Shown here: in pieces, positions 34,334 to 41,996 of the stretch
Layout of the letters: the number at the start of each line of letters is the position of its first letter
Position numbering within the stretch: position 1 is the first letter of the stretch
DNA from: Parapusillimonas sp013416435
GTDB lineage: Bacteria; Pseudomonadota; Gammaproteobacteria; Burkholderiales; Burkholderiaceae_B
Direction: 5' to 3'
DNA: 64,000 bases
NCBI RefSeq assembly: GCF_052180245.1
Contig: NZ_CP197474.1
Coordinates: 992,001 to 1,056,000 of the forward strand
Notes under the pieces: generated by a model
The model's database searches: none
Seen by the model: only the letters and a program-made list of their open reading frames with translations
Told to the model about the DNA's origin: nothing
Made by a program: the position numbers and the translations under genes

Positions 34334-34957
34334 CTAACTGGGCCGGATAGCGCAGCGGGCCGTAATCAGTTCCGCCAGGCTCTTGAGCTGTTGTTTGGTG
34401 GCCATGCTGTCGGCTTCAAACAGCTCGAGCAAGCCCATGCCCCTGAGTGCGGAAAAAATTAGGCCAACAAAACCGTCAGTGTCCGGCGCATTCGCCAGTT
34501 CGGGAAAACACGCCAGGAATTGCGGCCTGAGCTTGTGCATCAGATCCGCGCGCTGCTTGGCAATATGCTCAAGCAGTTCGGGTTTGCCTCTGCAGCCGAG
34601 GTAGGTGCTCCATGCGGCGACGAAACGCGGCTCTCGATAGATCAGTTGCCATGCGTTGTTGATGAAGAGATGGGCGCGTTCATTCAGCGGTATATCGCAG
34701 GAGGGCCATAGCTTGCCAGCCTCATGCCCTTCATTGATGAGATGGTCGAGCACCTCCATCATGAGTTCAGCCTTGGACTTGAAGTGATGCTGTATCGCAC
34801 CTGGCGTAACGCCCGCGCATTTCGCCACCTCGAAAAAAGTGGCCGCTTCGAAACCCTGCTTCTGAATGGTGTGTATCGTCGATTCGATGAGCAGCTGCCG
34901 TGTCAATTGACTACGCTCGGCGTGACTACGACGGGTATGCGAAGGAGAGTTGGCCAT
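34334..34957 (-). CDS. TetR-family transcriptional regulator
   Basis: 207 residues. The helix-turn-helix region is LLIESTIHTIQKQGFEAATFFEVAKCAGVTPGAIQHHFKSK (about residues 22-62), with the usual GAIQHHFKSKAEL recognition helix end. The C-terminal domain is a variable ligand-binding part with EEEP-like helices and AWSTYLGCRGKPEL. It heads the Bug-esterase genes on the same strand and probably represses them. A possible Tet-type operator was not obvious in the AT-rich 34958-35000 stretch. Confidence 0.9.
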   Translation of the reverse strand: MANSPSHTRRSHAERSQLTRQLLIESTIHTIQKQGFEAATFFEVAKCAGVTPGAIQHHFKSKAELMMEVLDHLINEGHEAGKLWPSCDIPLNERAHLFINNAWQLIYREPRFVAAWSTYLGCRGKPELLEHIAKQRADLMHKLRPQFLACFPELANAPDTDGFVGLIFSALRGMGLLELFEADSMATKQQLKSLAELITARCAIRPS

Positions 34958-35038
34958 AGCAATACATTTTAGATTACAGGCATATTGTAAATAACCGCAG
35001 TGTATGTCGATATCAGGGTTTACACGCGAGCATGGGGA

Positions 35039-35116
35039 GGGTCAGACCCCGTACGGGGTCTGACCCCATGGCGCAGCACCTCAGGCGGGGTCAGACCCCG
35101 CATGGGGTCTGACCCC
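35039..35116. repeat. Composite palindromic repeat, second occurrence
   Basis: Copies at 35039-35067 and 35087-35116 joined by the same 19-base linker as at 31812-31830. Across about 78 bp the two composites differ by roughly one base. The second copy ends the thioesterase gene. Confidence 0.9.
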
Positions 35117-35563
35117 ATGGCCTTCCGTGCGAGGCAGGGCCCAGGTGCTGATGGCTTGCGCAACCGGATCGCCGCCAGCCGCGGGAACGAGCAGGACTTC
35201 GCCCGCCGCGAGCCGGCCGGTCTTCAGGATGGTGGCCTGTGCCAGGATGCCGCCCGGCGGCGCCTTGCGCAGGAAGTTCATGCTAAGGCTTGCCGTGACG
35301 GCTTCGCTATTGCCGGTTGCTCCGACAATGGCCGCATACAGGGCGACGTCGGCCAGTCCCATCAGCATGGGCCCCGCCACGATGCCGCCCAGGCGCTGGT
35401 GCGAGCTTCGATCGGGCAGGCGCAGCAGCGCGCTGCCCAGCCCGATTTCCAGTGTCTCGATTTCCAGCACCGAAGCGAAGGGATGGTGGCTCGCAAGCAG
35501 CCGGTTGAACTCGGCGACGGTGATCTTGGCCTTTTGGGGGGTAAGCGTAGCGGATGGGTTCAT
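35081..35563 (-). CDS. PaaI-type hotdog thioesterase
   Basis: 160 residues. The hotdog fold shows GGIVAGPMLMGLADVALYAAIVG (the conserved G-x-x-x-x-x-x-x-D helix), SLSMNFLRKAPPGGILAQATILKTGR and VAQAISTWALP. It hydrolyses acyl-CoA thioesters, probably aryl- or short-chain. It stands apart from the TetR set and is divergent from the DUF2946 gene. The C-terminus (GHGVRPHAGSDPA) is repeat-encoded and equals the tail of the esterase; the natural domain ends near ALPRTE. Confidence 0.85.
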   Translation of the reverse strand: MNPSATLTPQKAKITVAEFNRLLASHHPFASVLEIETLEIGLGSALLRLPDRSSHQRLGGIVAGPMLMGLADVALYAAIVGATGNSEAVTASLSMNFLRKAPPGGILAQATILKTGRLAAGEVLLVPAAGGDPVAQAISTWALPRTEGHGVRPHAGSDPA

Positions 35564-35615
35564 GTCCTGGGCTGTCTCTTTCTATCGCGTGCACCCATAG
35601 TACACTTGTGCGGTC

Positions 35616-36026
35616 ATGATCAGATACTGGTACGCATGGATGTCGAATGAGCGGCAAGTCGGCCTGAAGGCTTTGCTGCTGGTTTTCCTATTGCGCGCCC
35701 TGGTCCCCGCGGGCTACATGCCGGTGTTCCTGTTTGCGGACCATAGCCCGGCCCTGACCATAACGCTCTGCGTAAAAGGCCTGCCGGACCGGGTCATCGA
35801 AACGCTATCGCTCGATACCCATCACGGTCATGCCGAGCCACAGGATCTGGATTGCGCTTTCGGCTCGGCGATAAGCCACACATACACGCCACCCCCGGCG
35901 GGCTTCCCGCCCTTGCCGCCGGCATCCGCGTCCGCGCTGTTTGCCCTGGACCTTACAGCCAGCGCCGAACCGCGGCGCATGCCTGGTCCGCCGCTGGGTT
36001 CGCGGGCACCTCCGTTCACGGCCTGA
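35616..36026 (+). CDS. DUF2946-like small membrane/exported protein
   Basis: Up to 136 residues from ATG 35616; ATG 35640 (MSNERQVG) is an alternative and neither has a clear ribosome binding site. A hydrophobic segment (LKALLLVFLLRALVPAGYMPVFLF) is followed by TLCVKG, a HHGHAEPQDLDCAFGSA region with His and two Cys, and a Pro-rich tail. RALVPAGYMP is typical of DUF2946 proteins. A PCu(A)C copper chaperone gene follows 96 bp downstream, so copper handling is inferred. Compare the DUF2946 protein at 863-1246. Confidence 0.6.
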   Translation: MIRYWYAWMSNERQVGLKALLLVFLLRALVPAGYMPVFLFADHSPALTITLCVKGLPDRVIETLSLDTHHGHAEPQDLDCAFGSAISHTYTPPPAGFPPLPPASASALFALDLTASAEPRRMPGPPLGSRAPPFTA

Positions 36027-36122
36027 GCCTTCCCACTGCTTGCGCTGCTCATTGACGCCGGACAAAGAGGTCGGGGCGTCCATCGCGTAGCCTGTCAAAA
36101 ACAAACTCGAACGGAATACATC

Positions 36123-36680
36123 ATGAATAAATCAATCCTGAATGGACTGCTGGCCACGGCCGGCCTGGCGCTGGCCCTGTCTGCCGCTGCGGGCACCACC
36201 CATACGATGCAGCCCTTGCTGCTCGCCCATGCGGGCCATGCACACGCGGGGCATGGGCAAGCCGCGAAACACGATGCGGCGGCTTTTGCCAACGCGAAGG
36301 TGTCGGAGACGCTCTCGGTAAGCCAATGCTGGATACGCGCCATCCCGCTACCTGCGCCGTCCGCGGGATATTTCCTCGTCAAGAACGGTGGCGGCAAAGA
36401 GGCCAAGCTCGTCGCCGCGGCGTCCTCGACATACGGCATGATCATGCTGCACCAGACGACGCACGAAGGCGGCATGAGCCGCATGTCCGAAACCCACGAT
36501 ATCGCGGTCCCCGCCGGAGGCGAGCTGCTATTCAAGCCGGGCGGCTATCACGCCATGCTGGAAAAGCCGTCGGAAGCGCCGGCGGTCGGCAGCAAGGTCG
36601 GTATCGATTTCCTGTTCGACAACGGCGAAAAAGCGCATGCCGAGTGCGACGTCAAGCCGGCGAACACCAAAGGGCACTAA
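36123..36680 (+). CDS. Periplasmic copper chaperone PCu(A)C
   Basis: 185 residues with a Sec signal (GLLATAGLALALSAAAG) and an unusual His-rich stretch after it (HAGHAHAGHGQAAKHDAAA). The domain has the copper-binding pattern MIMLHQTTHEGGMSRM with the later GGYHAMLEKPSE, giving the H-x-M and H-x-x-x-x-x-M ligands typical of PCu(A)C. It delivers Cu(I) for cytochrome oxidase assembly or helps against copper stress. Its neighbours are a DUF2946 gene upstream and a convergent alpha/beta hydrolase gene. Confidence 0.9.
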   Translation: MNKSILNGLLATAGLALALSAAAGTTHTMQPLLLAHAGHAHAGHGQAAKHDAAAFANAKVSETLSVSQCWIRAIPLPAPSAGYFLVKNGGGKEAKLVAAASSTYGMIMLHQTTHEGGMSRMSETHDIAVPAGGELLFKPGGYHAMLEKPSEAPAVGSKVGIDFLFDNGEKAHAECDVKPANTKGH

Positions 36681-36698
36681 GCTGCCGTGATGGCGCCC

Positions 36699-37529
36699 TC
36701 AAATGGGGGCGCCGTACTCCAGCGTGTGCAGGAATCCGGCGACGGCTTTGTTGAAGGCTTTCGGATTGGCCAGATTCATGCCATGCGCCGCAAGCGGTAT
36801 CGTCACGCGTTCGGCTCTGGGCAAGATGCCCTGCAGGCCGTCCAGCCGGCTGACGTAGCGCTCGGGACTGTCCGCGCCACCGATCAGCAGCACTGGTTTG
36901 TCCAATGCGGGTAAATCGCTGCGGCGAACCGTGCGATCGCTTTCCTGCAGTTGCGCAAGCAGGGTGTAGGCGTTGTCGTGCACCATGGTCTTGAACCAGC
37001 TCACCATGCGCCGCCAGGTATCGGGACCATTCACCGCATCGACAAAACTGGCCAGCGCCGACTCCGTATCCCCTTTGCGCAGAAGCTCGGCGACATCGGA
37101 ACGGAACGACTGGACCGGCGGCTCGCCGTCGAACGGGAAGCCCGGGTCGGCGAGTATCAGCCCGTTGATCGACTGCGGCGCCCGCAGCGCCATTTCGAGC
37201 GCGACCTGGGCGCCGCGGGAGTGGCCCAGGACATGCACTGGCCGGCCGTTCCTGACGCGTTCCATGAAACGCAACATGTCTTCGACATGCTGCTGGATGC
37301 CGAAGCCGGGATCTTCCCGCTGAAGCGCCCGCGGCCAATATCCTCGCAGGCTCGGTGCGATCACGGCATGTGATTGGCTGAACGCGGGAATCTGCCAACG
37401 CCAGTAGCGATAATCGCAAAGAGATCCATGGATCAGCAGCAGCACGCTGCCCTGGCCGGCCTCGGTGAAATGGATATCCGTATCAGGCAGGGAAATCGTT
37501 TGTTCGATAAGCCCAAGAGTATGCGGCAT
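36699..37529 (-). CDS. Alpha/beta hydrolase
   Basis: 276 residues. VLLLIHGSLCDYRYW contains the oxyanion-hole HG motif. The nucleophile elbow is HVLGHSRGAQVALEMAL (Ser in GHSRG), the acid is probably in LLIGGADSPERY and the His in ITIPLAAHGMNLANP-like sequence near residue 245. It is the last gene after the FecE-type ATPase, 9 bp apart, so it is probably co-transcribed with that iron-type transporter and could act on an imported chelate; this is inference. A stem lacking a T run (36691-36712) lies at its end. Confidence 0.85.
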   Translation of the reverse strand: MPHTLGLIEQTISLPDTDIHFTEAGQGSVLLLIHGSLCDYRYWRWQIPAFSQSHAVIAPSLRGYWPRALQREDPGFGIQQHVEDMLRFMERVRNGRPVHVLGHSRGAQVALEMALRAPQSINGLILADPGFPFDGEPPVQSFRSDVAELLRKGDTESALASFVDAVNGPDTWRRMVSWFKTMVHDNAYTLLAQLQESDRTVRRSDLPALDKPVLLIGGADSPERYVSRLDGLQGILPRAERVTIPLAAHGMNLANPKAFNKAVAGFLHTLEYGAPI

Positions 37530-37538
37530 GGTATCAGC

Positions 37539-38336
37539 TCAAAGTTGAATGAGATCGTCGACAAAAACAGTGGCATGTCCCCCGCGGACGACTTGTATGC
37601 GGGCTTGCACCTTGAACGCATGGGCCAGGTGCTCGGGAGTGATGACGGTCTTGGGCGGCCCCGCCGCCAGCAGCCCGCCCTGATGCAGAAGAAGGGCGGT
37701 GTCGGCGTAGCGCAAGGCCATGTCCAGATCGTGCACTACGATGATGATCAACATGTTTCTTTCGCGCGCGAGCCGGCCGAGCAGGCCCATGACATGATGC
37801 TGGTAGTTCAAGTCCAGCGATGCCAGCGGCTCATCGAGCAGCAAGACATCGGGCTGGTCGACCAGCGTCTGGGCAAGCCCCACCAGCTGCTTCTGGCCGC
37901 CCGACAGTGCATCCAGGTATTTGGGCGCCAGTGCGGCAATGCCCAGGCTTTCCAATACCGCTATGCTGCGCTCCATGGCTTGCGCCTTGCCCGGACGGCG
38001 GCGAACGTTCAGCGCCACGAGCAACGATTCGGTGACCGTAAGATGCAGGGCTTCGGGCAGCGACTGGGGAAGGTAGCGCAGAATGTCGGCGCGGGCGCGC
38101 TCCGGCTGGGCGAGCATGTCCCGATGACCGACGGAAAGCGCATGGAATCGGGCAGGCACCAGTCCCGCGAGCGATTTGAGCAGCGTCGACTTGCCGCTGC
38201 CGTTGGGGCCCAGCAGAGCCACGACTTGTCCTGGCGGAAGAGGAGGCAGATCGAGATCGTCCAGGACCTGTAGGGAGCCGAAACGGCAGGATACACCCTT
38301 GGCGATAAGCGTTTGCGCGCTGGCAAGAGCATCCAT
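37539..38336 (-). CDS. FecE-type iron/cobalamin ABC ATPase
   Basis: ATG 38336 lies 2 bp after the permease stop (265 residues); a longer frame upstream is not coding. Walker A is ALLGPNGSGKSTLLKSL, the signature LSGGQKQLVGLAQTL, and Walker B VLLLDEPLASLD, followed by the switch His in IIVVHDLDMALRYAD. It pairs with the FecCD permease in a type II importer for ferric siderophore, haem or cobalamin. No binding-protein gene is adjacent. Confidence 0.9.
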   Translation of the reverse strand: MDALASAQTLIAKGVSCRFGSLQVLDDLDLPPLPPGQVVALLGPNGSGKSTLLKSLAGLVPARFHALSVGHRDMLAQPERARADILRYLPQSLPEALHLTVTESLLVALNVRRRPGKAQAMERSIAVLESLGIAALAPKYLDALSGGQKQLVGLAQTLVDQPDVLLLDEPLASLDLNYQHHVMGLLGRLARERNMLIIIVVHDLDMALRYADTALLLHQGGLLAAGPPKTVITPEHLAHAFKVQARIQVVRGGHATVFVDDLIQL

Positions 38337-38338
38337 AT

Positions 38339-39376
38339 TCAATAAACCCGGCGACGCGTCAGGACGATGATGAAGAACGGGATTCCCACCAGCGTGGTGA
38401 CGATGCCCACGGGGACGACGACCTGGTCGCTGATGAGCTTCGAAGCGATGGACGCGCCAAGCAGTATCAGGCTGCCCGTGGCGGCGCTGGCAGGCAGGTA
38501 CCAGCGATGATCCTCGCCCCACAGCCGGCGCGCGATATGAGGGGCGATGAGGCCGATGAAGCCGATCACGCCCACCAGCGCCACGGCGACCGATGCCAGC
38601 ATGCTGACACGCAGCAGCGACCAGCGCCTGGTCCGTACGGGATCGACGCCGAAGCCCGCCGCCCGGGCATCGCCGAAACGCAAGGCGGTCAAGCGCCAGG
38701 CATTGCGCAATGCGAAGGGAAACACGACGGCCAGTGCGCCGGCCATGATGGCCAGCTTGCCCCAGTCGCTGCGGGCCAGGCTGCCCATCATCCAGAAAAT
38801 CAGGTCCTGCAGTGCCGCCGCATTGGCCAGCAACTGGATCAGCGACAGCAAGGCGTTGAAGGCGAACACCAGCGCGATGCCGAACAGCACGATGCCGGTC
38901 GAGCCGATGCGGGCCCGTTTGGCGATGGCATCGAGCGCCAGCGCACACAGCAGGGCCAGCAAAAATGCGCTGAGAATGAGGGTGTGGTCCGCAGACAGCA
39001 ACGGCAGCCGCCATTGGAAGACGAGTGTCAGCGCGGCGCCCAGCGCAGCCGCCGAGGACACGCCGAGTGTAAAGGGACTGGCGAGCGGATTATCGAGCAC
39101 GGTCTGCATTTCGGCGCCTGAAAGCCCCAGCGCCGCACCTACCAGTACCGCCATCAGCGCCTGAGGAAGGCGGATGTGCCAGAAAATGACATGCGGCGCG
39201 CCGGCGTCCGGGTCGGCAATGCTGCGCCAGAGGCCGGCAACGCCGATGCCGGAAGGGCCGAGCAGGACGTCGAGCACCACCAGGGCCAGTATGGCCGCCA
39301 TCATTGCGGCCAGCATTCGTGCGCGCTGGCGCCATGCCGCCTGGTAAGCGGCAAGCGCCGGACTCGCCATTGCCAT
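38339..39376 (-). CDS. FecCD-family ABC permease
   Basis: 345 residues with about nine to ten helices. WHIRLPQALMAVLVGAALGLSGAEMQ and NPLASPFTLGVSSAAALG near the N-terminus, and GFIGLIAPHIARRLWG and SKLISDQVVVPVGIVTTLVG later, are canonical FecCD/BtuC motifs. The ATG (39376) overlaps the cpoB stop in TAATG, and no ribosome binding site is visible, so its translation is likely coupled to the tol-pal gene upstream. That placement is unusual for a metal transporter. Confidence 0.9.
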   Translation of the reverse strand: MAMASPALAAYQAAWRQRARMLAAMMAAILALVVLDVLLGPSGIGVAGLWRSIADPDAGAPHVIFWHIRLPQALMAVLVGAALGLSGAEMQTVLDNPLASPFTLGVSSAAALGAALTLVFQWRLPLLSADHTLILSAFLLALLCALALDAIAKRARIGSTGIVLFGIALVFAFNALLSLIQLLANAAALQDLIFWMMGSLARSDWGKLAIMAGALAVVFPFALRNAWRLTALRFGDARAAGFGVDPVRTRRWSLLRVSMLASVAVALVGVIGFIGLIAPHIARRLWGEDHRWYLPASAATGSLILLGASIASKLISDQVVVPVGIVTTLVGIPFFIIVLTRRRVY

Positions 39377-40059
39377 TACTGCAGCAGCTTCAGACGGCTC
39401 TTGGCGGTTTCAGCGGCAGAAGTTTGCGGATAATCCTTGACGATGCGCTGAAGGCTTGCTTTCGCGCCTTTCAAATCGTTCAGTTCGATCTGGCTGGCGG
39501 CAATGACGAGCAGCGCGTCGGGTGCGCGCGGATCTTGAGGGGCGGCCTGTATCATTTGCTGCAGGCCACTGATCGAAGCTTTGAAGTCCTTGCTGGCATA
39601 CCGGCTGCTGCCCTGGTAGAAGCGGGCCTCGGGTACGAGCTGGCTTTCCGGATAGGCTTCCAGGAAGGTCTGGAATGCCGCGGCGGCTTCTTTGTACTTC
39701 CCGCTGCGGAAGAGACCCATGGGGCCTTCATAAGCGGCTTGTTCCTGGGGATCGGCCACTTTGTCCGCATGGCCGCCGCTCTGGTCTTCGCTGGAGCGCT
39801 TCTGCAGGTCAGCCTGCCAGTTCAGCTGCTCGATCTGCCCCCGCATGCCGGCCAGTTCATGCTGCAGGCGTTCCAGCTGATCAGCCAGTTGCAAGCGAGC
39901 CTGCCGGTTCTGTTCCGTGACCTGCTTGAGCTGTTCGCGTAATTCCAGGATGGCGCGGCGCGCTTCGTCGTCGGAAAAAGCATGGGCCGGCGCCGACATC
40001 AGGCCGGACAGCGCCGCAGCCAGTGCAAGAGTGCCCAGGGACTTGGAATAAAGGCTCAT
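39376..40059 (-). CDS. cpoB: Cell division coordinator CpoB (YbgF)
   Basis: Start 40059 gives 227 residues. A signal peptide (LYSKSLGTLALAAALSGLMSAPAHA) precedes a coiled-coil (LRLQEQLKQVTEQNRQARLQLADQLE-like, about residues 35-85). TPR repeats follow (YEGPMGLFRSGKYKEAAAAFQTFL, PEARFYQGSSRYASKDF). CpoB links peptidoglycan synthesis to Tol-Pal outer-membrane constriction at division. It is last of the tol-pal genes here, after pal with a terminator-like hairpin between. Confidence 0.93.
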   Translation of the reverse strand: MSLYSKSLGTLALAAALSGLMSAPAHAFSDDEARRAILELREQLKQVTEQNRQARLQLADQLERLQHELAGMRGQIEQLNWQADLQKRSSEDQSGGHADKVADPQEQAAYEGPMGLFRSGKYKEAAAAFQTFLEAYPESQLVPEARFYQGSSRYASKDFKASISGLQQMIQAAPQDPRAPDALLVIAASQIELNDLKGAKASLQRIVKDYPQTSAAETAKSRLKLLQ

Positions 40060-40083
40060 AGTTGTTCCGTTATTGAAAATAGC

Positions 40084-40118
40084 AAAAAAAACGCCGCAGC
40101 GGTCCACCGCCACGGCGT
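40084..40118 (-). terminator. Terminator/attenuator between pal and cpoB
   Basis: On the minus strand ACGCCGTGGCGG pairs with CCGCTGCGGCGT and is followed by TTTTTTT. It would end or lower transcription after pal, before cpoB and the iron-type ABC genes. Confidence 0.75.
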
Positions 40119-40140
40119 CACATTGCGGCGAATCGCGCAA

Positions 40141-40638
40141 TTATCGCTGATAGACGATATCTGCGCGACGGTTCTCGGCGTAATCCGCTTCGGTGTTGCC
40201 CAGGGCGCGTGGGCGCTCTTTACCGAAGCTTACCGCTTCGATCTGGTTGCTGTTGACGCCCAGCAGCGTCATCATGCGGGAAACCGCGTCGGAACGGCGT
40301 TGACCCAAAGCCAGATTGTATTCCGAACCTCCGCGTGCATCAGCATTGCCTTCGATGCGGATCTTCTGCTGACCGTGGCTGGTCAAGTACGAAGAATGCA
40401 TTTCGACCAGGCTGCGGTATTGCTCGGGCACGGTGTAGCTGTCGAAATCAAAGTAGACCGAACGCTGTTGGGCGAGAGGACTTTGAGGATTGAACGGGTC
40501 CATGATCTGACCCGTGCTGGTCGAGTCCGTTCCACTGCCGGCACTGGTACCGGACTGGTCGAGAGGTACCGAGCTGCATGCTGCCAGCGTGGCGGCAAAT
40601 GCGGCTATTGAGAGGCTTCTTGCAATGCGCGAGCTCAT
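40141..40638 (-). CDS. pal: Peptidoglycan-associated lipoprotein Pal
   Basis: 165 residues with a lipobox (FAATLAACSS, Cys about 21), a Gly/Ser/Thr linker and an OmpA-like domain. VYFDFDSYTVPEQYRSLVEMH and IRIEGNADARGGSEYNLALGQRRSDAV bind meso-diaminopimelate in peptidoglycan. It ties the outer membrane to the wall and to TolB. It follows tolB by 32 bp. Confidence 0.97.
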   Translation of the reverse strand: MSSRIARSLSIAAFAATLAACSSVPLDQSGTSAGSGTDSTSTGQIMDPFNPQSPLAQQRSVYFDFDSYTVPEQYRSLVEMHSSYLTSHGQQKIRIEGNADARGGSEYNLALGQRRSDAVSRMMTLLGVNSNQIEAVSFGKERPRALGNTEADYAENRRADIVYQR

Positions 40639-40670
40639 TTAAGTTCCTTTGAAAAAGAGTCACACTAAAA

Positions 40671-41981
40671 TCAATTTGTAAATGGTCCCCACGTCGGTTC
40701 TCGTACTTTGCCGTTGAGAGTCGAGAGTGTCTGGCGGACACGGCCATCGACTGAAATAACGGCCAAAACACTACGGCCACCTTGTACGGAACTGTAGAGA
40801 ATCTGCATTCCGTTTGGCGCAAAACTGGGTGACTCGTCATCAGGCCCGGCTGTCAACAATTGTTCAGATCCGGTACTCATGCTTTGCATTGCGATACGGA
40901 AAGCACCATTTCTACGTGTAACGTACACCAGGTTATTGCCATCGGGCGACATGGCCGGTGAGATATTGTAACTGCCATTGAAGGTAATGCGTTGCGCATC
41001 GCCGCCACTGACAGGCACTCTGTAGATATGGGGGTTGCCGCCGCGGTCGCTTGTGAAAACGAGCGAAGATCCGTCGGGCGTGTATTGCGGTTCGGTATCG
41101 ATGAGCGGCGAACGCATGACGCGGCGCAGGCCGGATCCATCGGCATTGATGGTATAGATTTGAGAGATGCTGTCCCGGGAAAGCACGACAGCCAGTTGCT
41201 CTCCGCTGGGTGACCAGGCGGGGGCGCTGTTGTTGCCTTTGAAATTCGCCAATGGCACCCGCTGGCCGGTAGCTAGGGTCTGCACGTACACCACAGGTTT
41301 GCCAAGTTCAAAGCTCACGTAGGCCAGGCGCTTGCCATCGGGAGACCATGCGGGCGATATGATGGACTGCTTGGACCGCAGCATGACCTGAGGGTTCTGG
41401 CCGTCGGCGTCTGCAATTTGTAACTCATAGCCGTTGCCTGTTTGCAACACGTAGGCCAGCCGTGTGGAAAACACGCCGCGAACACCAGTGATTTTTTCGT
41501 AGATGCGGTCGGCGATCTGGTGGGAAATGCGGCGCAATTCCTTTTCGGTGCCGCTGAACGCCACGCCGTCGAGCTGGGTGCGCCGCACCGAATCGACCAG
41601 GCGGTAGCTGATGTTGTACTGCCCGCCCGACTGGCTGATGGAGCCATAGGCCAGATAGTCCGCACCCCGATTGCGCCAGTCATCGTAAGCGATGGAGCTT
41701 TCGGCATCGAGGCTGGTGCCCGCGGAATTGATCAACTGAAACTGACCCGAACGGGTAAGGTCCGCCCGGATGACCTCGGCGACGGCCTGGCCTTCGGCGC
41801 TGCCATTGAAATCGGCGATGGCGATCGGGTACTGGGTGGCGCCCACGCCTGAAATGTCGACGCGCAATTGAGCATCTGCCGACCTTGCGGCCAGCAGGCT
41901 ACCCGCCACAAGGGCCATTCCCATGACCCACGCGCGCCATCGGGAGGATGGGGCGCTTGTTGCTGGAGTGAGGGCTGTCAT
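40671..41981 (-). CDS. tolB: Tol-Pal protein TolB
   Basis: 436 residues with a signal peptide ending ARSADA, an N-terminal domain with GVGATQYPIAIADFNG, and a six-bladed beta-propeller with repeated SPAWSPDGKRLAYVSFE-like strands. Pal and the Tol energising complex bind it in the periplasm. It follows tolA by 15 bp. Confidence 0.97.
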   Translation of the reverse strand: MTALTPATSAPSSRWRAWVMGMALVAGSLLAARSADAQLRVDISGVGATQYPIAIADFNGSAEGQAVAEVIRADLTRSGQFQLINSAGTSLDAESSIAYDDWRNRGADYLAYGSISQSGGQYNISYRLVDSVRRTQLDGVAFSGTEKELRRISHQIADRIYEKITGVRGVFSTRLAYVLQTGNGYELQIADADGQNPQVMLRSKQSIISPAWSPDGKRLAYVSFELGKPVVYVQTLATGQRVPLANFKGNNSAPAWSPSGEQLAVVLSRDSISQIYTINADGSGLRRVMRSPLIDTEPQYTPDGSSLVFTSDRGGNPHIYRVPVSGGDAQRITFNGSYNISPAMSPDGNNLVYVTRRNGAFRIAMQSMSTGSEQLLTAGPDDESPSFAPNGMQILYSSVQGGRSVLAVISVDGRVRQTLSTLNGKVREPTWGPFTN

Positions 41982-41996
41982 ATCTACTATCTCCTG

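Noticed and set aside
37539..39014. Single 491-residue frame covering the FecE region
   Set aside because: The first half overlaps the FecCD gene in another frame; the ATPase motifs begin at ATG 38336.
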